Shown: positions 1 to 9,367 of the stretch, one piece after another
Position numbering within the stretch: the first letter of the stretch is position 1
Layout of the letters: each line of letters starts with the position of its first letter
NCBI RefSeq assembly: GCF_963676685.1
Contig: NC_092346.1
Coordinates: 27,913,133 to 27,977,132, forward strand
Reading direction: 5' to 3'
Source of the DNA: Mytilus edulis
Lineage: Eukaryota; Mollusca; Bivalvia; Mytilida; Mytilidae
Length of the DNA: 64,000 nt
Translations under genes and position numbers: made by a program
The notes under the pieces: generated by a model
Database searches by the model: none
What the model saw: only the letters and a program-made list of their open reading frames with translations
Told to the model about the DNA's origin: nothing

Positions 1-630
1 CGTACATCTATTCTTTATTAGGGGGCGGGGGGCTGAAACCTTTAACTAACATCGCCGGAAATTACTGTTTTTGAGAGAATTTTGATTCATAAAAGCAAAG
101 TGTACGACATAAAACTAATAATTATATATAATGAGATGTGGTATGAGTGCCAGTGAGACTACTCTCCATCCAAGTAACAATTTATAAAAGTAAATCATAC
201 TGACATTATAGGTCTTTAACACAGAGCCTTGGCTCACACCGAAAAGCAAGCTAATAATCATACATGTACATCTGCATATCAATTTAATAGTAAAAGGTTA
301 TTAGTAGTAACTTATTACTGATTAGATCGCAAAAAAGACAACAAGTACTGTTTGAATATTGGCACCTTGAATATTCAACTTCTTCTCCAGATTTCTTTGC
401 ATCATTAGTACTTTATCTATTTATACACAAAACTGTTTGATTGGGAGCATACCATCAGAGCACCAAAAGTAAAAACTTTAAATGAGAGCTAATTCAAAGA
501 TAATACGATTATCAAAATCAATTAAGAGCGCATTACATACATGTATACATTTTTGTAAAAGTCAACATAATATCTAACATATGATAAATTTTATTTTATT
601 TTCAGAGTTCTATATAGTGTTATGTCCTCA
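1..630. other. AT-rich intergenic DNA with a short interspersed repeat
   Basis: No gene is visible. Positions about 130-255 carry a copy of a mussel-type interspersed repeat (GATGTGGTATGAGTGCCAG at the start, then a stretch containing CAGAGCCTTGGCTCACACC). Related copies in the opposite orientation occur at about 27470-27600 and 45170-45300. The remainder is simple AT-rich sequence. Confidence 0.5.
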
Positions 631-1680
631 GAACCAGTATCTGTAACAGAAACAGTTATACAGGTTTCCTAGTATCAGGAACATTGTTTGAAATCTCTGG
701 ATTACATGTATTCAAGATAGTACATGTAGTTGAAATCTCCAATATTTAAGATCTGTGATTCTATAATAGTAAAAACAATTGTAAAATATCCTGTATTTGA
801 GAGCTGTATATGTTAGAAACAATGATTGGAATCTAATCAATTTAAGGCATGTCTCCTAATGAATGAAATCTCATAAATTGTAAAAGTTGTCTCCCTTCTG
901 CTGGTAATCTCCTAAATGTTTAAATCTTCCTATTTATAGCAGAAACAGTGGTTAAAATCTGTAATCTTTTAGACAACCAGTAGTTAGAATCCAATAATTT
1001 TAAGATCTGTCTCTTAGACTAGTTGTTTGTTTACCAAACATTTATGGATGAATCTCCTTTATTTTTAGATTTGTTTGTATTTATCAGCAACAGAAATTGA
1101 AGGTTGTTATGATTAAAAAACAAAAAAATAGTGGAAATCTTCTAAATTAAGATAGTTATTATGTTTGTCTTTTAAAATATTATAATTAGACATTCAAATG
1201 AAATCTCAGTGAAAAATCTGAACCGCCGGTTAACTCTGATCTGCCGGTTACCATACATGTATCTATATATATAGGGTGCAAACATTAATCCACCATTCTG
1301 CTTTTGATGAAGGTCCTTTTTGGACCGAAACCGGTCAGGCTATGAAACATCACCCTGTTAATTATGTGTATTAGCATATACACTATATTTTTATTCAAAT
1401 GAAATCTCCTTTGAAATTTATGACCTGGTTATCTCCACACAAAAATAGTGAATACATTATCCTTACTTAAAGTTAATGGTCAACTGATAGTCTTCGTCAG
1501 AAACTTCAGTTTATTTATTCTTAGATCTCTATGTAAATCAGAAACAACGGTTTAAAGTCTTGGAGATTTATAAAATCAGGTCTATTTCATACAAATTGGT
1601 TGAAATCTCCTGGCTTTAGAATATGTCCTTCTATGTCAGAAATAAAGCTATAAAGTACAATACATTCCCAAGGCGTTAGA
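630..1680. repeat. Degenerate ~70-bp tandem array
   Basis: A loosely repeated unit recurs about every 65-80 bp. It is built from a GAAATCTCC-like word, then TTTAAGATCTGT-like sequence, then CAGAAACA. The units are strongly diverged and have indels, so this looks like an old satellite. A hammerhead-like segment (1300-1340) sits inside it. No coding potential is seen. Confidence 0.5.
1300..1340 (+). ncRNA. Degenerate hammerhead-ribozyme-like motif
   Basis: The order of elements matches a minimal type I hammerhead: stem I strand GCTT (1300-1303), a core reading TTGATGA instead of CTGATGA (1304-1310), stem II GGTCC/GGACC around a TTTTT loop (1312-1326), GAAA (1327-1330), self-complementary ACCGGT then C (to 1336), and stem I return strand AGGC (1337-1340). 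The core C3 is T and an extra A follows the core, so activity is unlikely. It is probably a decayed relative of the hammerheads elsewhere in the window. Confidence 0.35.
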
Positions 1681-1689
1681 GACTCTGAA

Positions 1690-2350
1690 AGCTTCATCTC
1701 ATATTCAAATGATTTTTGTGATTTTTTATTCATTTTAATTTATTTTTAAAGACAATTGGTGGTGTGCTAATGACATCTCAATACTACCTTCTGATCTACC
1801 TCAAGTATACTGCACAATTCAGCATTACTTTAGAAATCATAACCTACTTTTACAATTTACAAGCATTAATGTTTACAAAGATAATTATAGTTGATATTAT
1901 TTTGGGATCCCCCTCCCCTATTTTTCTGGATTTAATCTCATGTCTTTTTTTCATCAAATTTTTTTTTACAACATTAGTAATTTTAGCATTTATAAGAATG
2001 ACTTGTTTCACCCATAAGATCTGACGGTTCTTAAAGTGTTGTATTCATTTGTGTTACACCTTGATTTTCATTGATGTATTATGTGCTATTTTTTTACATT
2101 TTGTGTTTTAAAATATTCGTTATTTTGTTACATTCTGTGTTTTAAATATTTGTTATTTTGTTACATTCTGTGGTTTAATTTATTTTTTAGATCTGTGTTG
2201 TTTAATTAAAAGATAATGCTGTTATAAATATTGCATTTTCTTTTCTGGATGAGTGTATTACCCTGATTATGTTTATGTATTCATGTATAATATTACTGGT
2301 ATATTAGTAGAAAATATTCAGCGAAATATTATATTAACATGTATGATTTT
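1690..2350. other. AT-rich intergenic with short tandem repeat
   Basis: No credible gene. About 2085-2185 holds roughly three copies of a 36-37 bp unit containing TTTTGTTACATTCTGTG and TTTAAATATT. The ORF-like stretch at 1764-2024 is low-complexity AT-rich sequence without family resemblance. Confidence 0.4.
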
Positions 2351-2905
2351 CAATGAGACAATTATCAAAACTAAAATACTGTTGTACAGTTTGGGATCCA
2401 CACACCTCAGAAAATATATATAAATTGGAACAAGTACAAAGAAGAGCTGCAAGATATACTTGCAACAGATATCACAATACCAGCAGTGTATCTGAAATGA
2501 TAGAACATCTAAAATGGCAATCCTTACAAGAACGCAGACTAAAAACCAGACTCCAAATGCTGCACAAAGTCATCAACAATGAAATTGCAATACCATCGCA
2601 AGATATACTCATAAAAAGCCAGTCTAGAACAAGAACTACCCATCAACAGACATACAGACAACTTCAGTGTAATAAAGACACCTTTAAATTTTCTTTTTTC
2701 AGCCAAACAATCAAAGATTTACCACCCGATATCTCAAACCAAAACTCTACAGACAACATTAAGGATGCACTCACTCATGAGGTGCTCCTTAAAACATACT
2801 CTCATCTAAACTAAATGTGCTTATTGTTTTTATCTTATAGTTATAAAAAATATATATAAAAAATGTAAAAATTAAAACTTAAAAAATTGTAAATTTCATA
2901 AATAA
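2350..2905 (+). mobile_element. 5'-truncated LINE (non-LTR retrotransposon) 3' end
   Basis: A C-terminal reverse-transcriptase fragment is followed by an A-rich tail (2840-2925 with AATAAATAAA-like sequence). Upstream of 2353 nothing resembles reverse transcriptase, so the copy is 5'-truncated, the usual outcome of LINE insertion. The exact ends and any target duplication cannot be fixed by eye. Confidence 0.65.
2353..2814 (+). pseudogene. LINE reverse transcriptase, C-terminal fragment
   Basis: An open frame of 153 codons matches the extreme C-terminus typical of Jockey/CR1-type LINE ORF2 proteins. It contains the recurring YCCTVWDPHT motif, LEQVQRRAARY, a NRYHNTSSVSEM block, then LQERRLKTRLQMLHKV. 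These follow the reverse transcriptase domain in full-length elements. The catalytic palm motifs and endonuclease are absent, so the fragment cannot be functional alone. The frame is still open, suggesting a fairly recent insertion. Family assignment is from recognition; the exact clade is uncertain. Confidence 0.75.
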
Positions 2906-3351
2906 ATAAAAGTAAAAAAAAATGAAATTTTGATGGTATTTCGTAACTAAAGAAGAAGAAGAACCTGGGGGATTGGGGGAGAATGAGGGGGGTGACAATT
3001 TTTCTCGAAGAGTTATGAAATTAAAAAGACAATTTCTTCCCAAAAAAGGAAGTGGGAAAAGGGGGGGGGGGGGGGTAAACCTTTTTTCCTTGGGGGGGGG
3101 GGGGGCATTCCCATTCTTTTAACTACAAAAATGTACATTTTTTTGTAATTGCGTTGTTGATGCCTTGTGTTTTATTCTGAGTTGTTGTATTTAAAGATTT
3201 TATGATTTTATGTTTGTTTTTAATTCTTTCTTGAATATACAGAAGATTGTCATAACTTAGATCAGGTAATTTTCTTGGTAATAAACTATTTTTTTACTTT
3301 ATTTTAAAAATGAGAAATAATTAATACATCTTGCCCCAAATATATTCAATA
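2906..3351. other. Intergenic with G homopolymer runs
   Basis: No gene is visible. Long G runs lie at about 3060-3075 and 3093-3106, separated by a T-rich stretch; these are G-quadruplex-prone and also error-prone in sequencing. The remainder is AT-rich. Confidence 0.4.
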
Positions 3352-3868
3352 TCTATACTATTAAACGAGAAGACCTCATTTTGTGTGTCGCTTCTCTTCC
3401 TTCCACGATAAATTAATCATCATGCCTCTGTGTTCTATAGATAACATGCATAGTCGCATTTGTCATCAATTCTTATGACTATTCATATACAGTTATTTTT
3501 GGAGAAAAACGACAAAAAAGGAGTCCGGATATTGATTCAATCATCAGACTGACTTTTAGTTATAGATAAGACTTCCGGTTTGAAACATGCACAAGTACAA
3601 CCAATCGTATGATAGATAACAAAAATGAAAAATAAATAAGCCAATCAAAGCGTTCTCCATATCATGGTGTTAAGATCGCAAGAACCACAACTATTATACC
3701 TCCTTTTAGAGGACAATTATTTTTCGAGTTTATCTACATGTAAACTACGAATATACTACTTTAATATATAGAGACTCTCTATATTCTGTCTACTGTTTTC
3801 TTTGAAATGTTTACTATTTAAGGGTCATACCAGTTGCATATATATAAGAATAAGTAAAACATGTGGAC

Positions 3869-4072
3869 ACAAGAATGTGTCCCGGTATAGTACACGGATG
3901 CCACATCGGCACTATATTTACTAAGTTTCGAGTTGATTGGACTTCAACTTCATCAAACGCTACCTCGATCAAAAACCTTAACCTGAAGCGGGACAGACGG
4001 ACGGACGATCGAACGAACGAACGCACGGATGCACAGACTAGAAAACATAATGCCCATAAATGGGGCATATAA
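3869..4072 (-). repeat. Bivalve interspersed repeat R1 (GGGGCATTATG family), copy 1
   Basis: Read on the minus strand this matches the copies at 7426-7878 and 17251-17549: the GGGGCAT start, a tetranucleotide CGTCCGTT-like array (4000-4030), CTTCAGGTTAAGGTTTTTGATCG-like core, and the GGACACATTCTTGT end. It lies inside the Helitron. Open frames here on both strands are by-products of the repeat. Confidence 0.65.
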
Positions 4073-4139
4073 ATTTATTGTTGAAAGTGAAAGAAGTGAT
4101 TTGCCAAAAATGAAAGTAGGTTAGAGATTAGAGGGAGGC

Positions 4140-4315
4140 GGGACCTTTTTCGGAACGTCGGGATCGGGTGATTTTAAGCTCGGGATTAGGGGATTGATCC
4201 TTACAGGATCCGGGTATATATTTTTCGATTTCGGGATTTCGGGATATGATTTTCTTTAAATTCTAAATCTCGGGATTTCATGTTTGTAAGCCCGGGATTT
4301 CGGGATCAGGACCCC
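4140..4315 (+). repeat. Short-word repeats CGGGATTTCGGGAT
   Basis: The words TCGGGATTTCGGGAT and CGGGATT recur at least eight times with short spacers, in a GC-richer stretch inside the Helitron. It is not coding. Confidence 0.55.
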
Positions 4316-4773
4316 TCCGACCAACCCTCAAATAAGCATTAGTCGGTCTTACTCATTTATACAAGATTCATATCCTACCATTGGCATGTTAATAAGGCTC
4401 TCAATAGAAAAAGCACTGATGAATTGTCCTAGAAGCATATTTTATTAGACTAATAAAATATAAATAATGGTGTATATATAAGCAGTTACATTTATTTCAT
4501 GTTTGAAGCGGTGCAATTTTGTAAATTTAATTTGACTTTTACCGAAAGATGCATTGTAGCAAAGGAGAAGAATAATAGTGGGTTGAGGCCAGAAACACGA
4601 AAATAATTGAATTTAACAGAAAGCCGGAAAGAAATATCGGACTTTGGAAAAAGGGAGAGGGCTTTTGATGCCTTTTATGAAATTCTCCATACATAATATC
4701 TTTTACAAAAAATCATCCTACAACAGTTCACAAGCTGTATATGCCCGCGATTTCGCGGGTGTGTTCTAGTTCT

Positions 4774-4901
4774 TATAATTGCTGTGTCTGCCATTTTAAT
4801 ACGGAAATTATTTTCATGTCAAAATAATCTATTAATATAAACTGCCCACATAACCAGAAAATAATTCCAATATCAAAATGGCAGACACAGCAATTATAAA
4901 A
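4774..4901. mobile_element. Palindromic MITE next to the Helitron end
   Basis: An inverted repeat with arms of about 40 bp: TTATAATTGCTGTGTCTGCC (from about 4776) and its complement ending near 4899, with matching flanks that continue into ATTATTTT. The loop is about 40 bp. It starts only a few bases after the Helitron terminus. No coding capacity. Superfamily not determined. Confidence 0.65.
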
Positions 4902-7425
4902 ATATTCAATATGTTTTAACTATGCAATTGTAATCTCTGGTTGTAAATTATTTTAAGTTGATATACATACAGACGGCAGGTTTTATCTATGACATTCTAT
5001 GCCATAAAAACAAGTAAAAAAAAGATACTTCCACAGTAATAATTACTGTATCATGATACAATTTATTTGTTAACTACCAAAAGAAAAAAGAAATCAATTG
5101 TTTTTGGTCTTTTTATTCCGATGATTTTGAAAGAAAATTATTTCCAAGTTCGTAAAAAAAACATGAATATGTAAAAAAAAGTTTTAATACGAGATGTCTT
5201 TATATTTAATCCCAGAGTGAGACAAAATGTAAACACTGACACTATACAAACGTTTATTGCAAAAATTTATTATTCTATTTATCAGAAAAATCTAGTAAAT
5301 ATAATGGACTTCAGATTCTAGTGATAAGTCAATTTACTAAAATGGACCAAGGAATTGTATATTTAAATATACAATTCCTTGACTGGACAGAACTCTTTCC
5401 CAGAGCAGGGATTTTCTATACTTTAGTCCCTGCCCAGAGTCGTGTGTTCATGATAGATTTTGTGACTCGGCTTTCATTAATGAAGGACCAATCAGTCATC
5501 TATATATGTTAAAATGATACTTATCTTCTTATTAAGTACATTACTACTTACATTTAAATCTTGTTATGTCAGAGACATTAATTAAGTCAAGGATACACTG
5601 AATCCTTGATTTTTATTAAAAAACACTAAATATGGCGGGAAAATCAGGGGAGATAACAACGATATGTTTGAACCGAGGTGTTCCGAATGCATGTAAACAA
5701 TAAATAATAACATTGTCACGCGGAACTTCCTCCACGAAGTGGATATGCATTTCTTGCGGAAGTATTTTACTTTACAAAAGATAAACAGGTAAGAAGTGTG
5801 CAAGCTATGCATGTATATTAACAAATCTGATTTTTTGAAATATAAATACCGATAGCAAGAATGTAATGGAGTTACGTAATAATGAATAAGAGACCCATTG
5901 ACCGCAACTTAACCCCGTCAACAGGTTAACAAAGACTATTGTGTCAATATTTACGAAAGAAACTTTCTAATTAGTAAACCTTATTGTCAAGGATTTGTAT
6001 AGAACTACTATTGACTTCTTATTAATAATTATCATGATTATACGTTGATCAATATATAAACTGATGACTAAGGATTTACATTCATCATGTTGATATAGTA
6101 ACAATGAGGGGGGAAACTGAGGAGGGGTCATGATCCCGATTTTTTTTTAATGCATTCACACACTATTCAATGTCAATATCAATGAAATTAGTCATCTAAT
6201 AGAATGCACTGACTGGAAAGGTTCACATGTTCACATAATTTTAACAACTTTCAATCGATTTTTAATAAGAAGTGAAAAGTTTTGATTTTTTAAAAGCTTG
6301 CAATTGCCACCTTAACAATTTTTCATTTTAAGCTCACTTATGGTACACGAAAGGCCAATTGATCGCTTCTCGTTCGGTTTGGCGTCCGCCCTGTCCGTCA
6401 TTCGTTTAATTACTTGTAAAAAAACTTCTCTGAAACTGCCAAGATAGTTGGATCATCCTGATTGTCTTTTTTTTAATCAGAGATAAAGAGCAACTTTAAT
6501 TAGCAAAAACTTTCTACAAAACAAGATCTTCAAATAACTCAACTGAACATGGCCGAAATCGTCAGGCGACTCTTTGTACATAGTTACATTGTATGAGAGT
6601 GAACATTTTGCTATTGTTTTTCGTTTTTGTCTTTTATCTCGAAAACTATAAAAGACATATATAAAGTACATACACAAAAAATGTAATTACTTTATCAAAT
6701 ATATTTTTATGTATTGGAAGTAATCATAAAAATTATGTATGTTTTGATAAAATGAAATAGTTGAAAAAATGAGATTAATCATCTGAAATGTAATAAATTG
6801 AACATGTGACTACATGTGATCTTATTATATATACATGTACATGTCTCTCCAACTAGATCCAGTCTGTATATATTATCGATGAATCATATTCAGGACATGT
6901 ATATCTTAAACTAAAATTGCTTTTTATTTGGTGTACATATTGAAAATTAATTGTTTCAATGAATTTAAAACTTGTTTGAATATACATGTAAATCTAGATC
7001 TATCTTCAGTATGAGCAGTATTTATTTATCCTATAAAAGTTTGAATGATTTGATATTCGGCTCTAAATTGCAAACAAATTGCCACAACTGTCAACTTTAT
7101 GCTGTGATTGCTCTGACGGCGTCTGACGCGTCCTTTTCTAGGACTTGTTTGGTCTCTGTGACGTCAGAGAGTAGTCCACATATACCATATGGAACCGAGA
7201 CTCCTCTTGTCCATTGAATCTTATTTGTTACTAAACTTGGTTCTATATAAAGCAATTTTGATATAAGTGTAAAAAGTGCTAATTAGATAATTCTTCAACG
7301 TGTATCACAAATGGCAAAGAGACAAATAATCCTTGAATGTTCAGTATTTGATTAAAGCTCAAACGTACACAATGTACATATATTCTGAATGTTCTTGCCT
7401 ATGCTAAGACATTTAAAAAGATTTT
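4902..7425. other. Intergenic AT-rich region
   Basis: No credible gene. Notable items are a perfect 34-bp palindrome at 5348-5381 and scattered AT-rich simple sequence. Small open frames in this stretch (for example at 5321-5512, 5582-5824, 6477-6677 and 6972-7217) show no recognisable family and have the base composition of noncoding DNA. Confidence 0.4.
5348..5381. repeat. Perfect 34-bp palindrome
   Basis: CAAGGAATTGTATATTT is followed immediately by its exact complement with no loop. It would extrude as a cruciform. There are no obvious further arms, so it may be the centre of a decayed MITE. Confidence 0.8.
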
Positions 7426-7878
7426 GTATGCCCCACCTACGATAGTAGAGGGGCATTATGTTTTCTGGTCTGTGCCTCCGTTCGTTCGTTCGTTCGTCCC
7501 GCTTCAGGTTAAAATTTTTGGTCGAGGTAGTTTTTGATGAAGTTGAAGTCCAATCAACTTGAAACTTAGTACACATGTTCCCTATGATATGATCTTTCTA
7601 ATTTTAATGTCAAATTAAAGTATTGACCCCAATTTCATGGTCCACTGAACCAGGAAAAAGATAGTGTGAAGCTCAGGTTAAAGTTTTTGGTCAAGGTAGT
7701 TTTTGATGAAGTTGAAGTCCAATCAACTTGAAACTTAGTACACATGTTAACTATGATATGATCTTTCTAATTTTAATGCCAATTTTAAAGTATTGTCCCA
7801 AATTTCACGGTCCAGTGAACATGTAAAATGATAGTGCGAGTGGGGCATCCGTGTACTATGGACACATTCTTGTTGGTA
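7426..7878 (+). repeat. Bivalve interspersed repeat R1, copy 2, internally duplicated
   Basis: Starts TATGCCCCACCTACGATAG, then GGGGCATTATGTTTTCTGG, a CGTTCGTTCGTTCG run, and a core GGTAGTTTTTGATGAAGTTG that occurs twice (about 7525 and 7695), so about 165 bp is tandemly duplicated. It ends near GGACACATTCTTGTTGG. Other copies are at 3869-4072, 17251-17549 and 28578-28876. Confidence 0.7.
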
Positions 7879-8234
7879 ATGCATCGTTAAAACACAAACA
7901 AGATTCGCTATGCACTTTTAAATACCCGAGTTTTCTGTCTGTCGGTCGGTCGGTCTGTCTGTCTGTCGTTTCCTTTTCTTTAGTAAATTGTTTGAAGAAT
8001 TTAGTGGTATTATTTTATATAGTTTTCACCATGACCAGTTATAGATCAAGTTAGAATTTCGTTCCATTACAAAGGATTTTTAACCGGTAGGGCTATGCAA
8101 TACTCAGAATGGTTGTTTAAATAGTTTTTTTCTATAATAACGGTGTAATTTTTTTTTTAATTCGCGGAGTACTCGATTTATTGTTTGTAGCTATAGTAGA
8201 CAAAGTTTTAAAGTTTTATCACTTTTCATTTCAG
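7879..8234. other. Region upstream of the SLC46 gene
   Basis: A GTCTGTCGGTCGGTCGG-type microsatellite lies at about 7937-7970. The rest is AT-rich. A pyrimidine tract ending in AG at 8233-8234 (TTTTCATTTCAG) just before the start codon looks like a splice acceptor, so the promoter and a 5' UTR exon are probably further upstream, not identified here. Confidence 0.4.
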
Positions 8235-8244
8235 ATAAGTAAAG

Positions 8245-9367
8245 ATGGCAACAGACGACACCACCACTCCTTTGTTAAACTCTTCAGCTAGAGGAGCAAA
8301 GCGTTTCAAGCTTTCAAAATGGACGCCGATTGAAATCTTAGTTGTGCTGTATTTTCTTGCCGCAAGTTGTCTTTGGCCAGTGCAGCAATATTATGCAATA
8401 ACAGTGATAGCAGAAAAACATAACGTTTCCAATTTTATAAACCACGAGGAGAAAAGTTGTCACAGTCCTAGTACTAATTCGTCAAATAATCCGAAAATTT
8501 TAGTTGATAAAATAGAAAAGGAATCCTCACAATTTTTAATGTACCTTGGATTTTGTGGTACATTTTTATCGGTAATTCCAATTCTATGTTTAGGATCGAT
8601 TTCGGATCGACTAGGGAGAAAATTCGTACTGTGCTTTTGTTTAGCTGGTTTATTACTAAAAGAGATCATTTATCTTGTAGTAATATATTTTCATTTATCA
8701 TTATACATTTTGTATCTTGCACAAGTGATCGAAGGCCTTACTGGTGGCTTTGGAGGCATGCTGATGGCTCTTTTTGGAATGACTGCCGATGTTACGGAAC
8801 CTGGTAAAAATAGGGCATTTAGGTTGTCTGTCGTTGAAGGTACTGCATCAATCACATATTCCCTCGCAACACTTGGAATGGGTTACTGGATCAAATACGG
8901 AAATTTCTACTTTCCTTTGATATTTATAAGTGTTATGACTATACTTACCATAGCATTTTGTGTTTTATTTATTCCAGAAACGTCACCGATGCAGGGTCGC
9001 AATGAAACCTTCAGTCTTGTATATTTCTTCAAATGCTTCCGTTTTTATGTTTTACCTAGTCCGGAAGGGAGACGACGGAAACTAACAGCATCATTATTTA
9101 TCCTAGCCCTTTCCGGTGCTGCTATATTGGGGAGATCTAGTACGCTAACACTATATCTACTTAAATCACCAATATGTTGGAATGAGGTGAAAGTTCAAAT
9201 CTTTACGTCAGTTCAGACATTCGCGAACTGGGTTGCAGCAATGGTTGTAGTTCGTATTTTACACGTATTCACTCAAGACTATGTGATTTTAGTGATTGGG
9301 ACTCTTTCTGCAGCATCTGCCAGTCTCCTCCTTGCATTTGCGACTAAAGACTGGCTTGTTTATTTGT
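8245..9367 (+). CDS. SLC46 exon 1
   Basis: Codes residues 1-374 plus one base (phase 1). The donor is GTAAGT at 9368. It carries the N-terminus, the luminal glycosylated loop, motif A and roughly the first nine to ten membrane segments. Reading through the donor gives only five further codons before a stop. Confidence 0.88.

Larger units (their letters stand above)
3352..4769 (+). mobile_element. Non-autonomous Helitron
   Basis: Both diagnostic ends are present. The 5' end begins TCTATACTATTAAACGAG after an A at 3351. The 3' end is CTAG (4766-4769) followed by T, preceded by a 7-bp GC-rich hairpin (4744-4750 with 4753-4759) a few bases upstream. Insertion between A and T is the Helitron rule. 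There is no Rep/helicase frame, so it is non-autonomous, about 1.4 kb. It contains an interspersed repeat copy (3869-4072) and a block of CGGGATTTCGGGAT-like words (about 4140-4310), presumably captured or nested. Confidence 0.75.

Noticed and set aside
7937-7970. Possible CRISPR-like or regulatory array
   Set aside because: It is a simple GTCG/GTCT microsatellite; no CRISPR arrays are expected or seen in this eukaryotic DNA.
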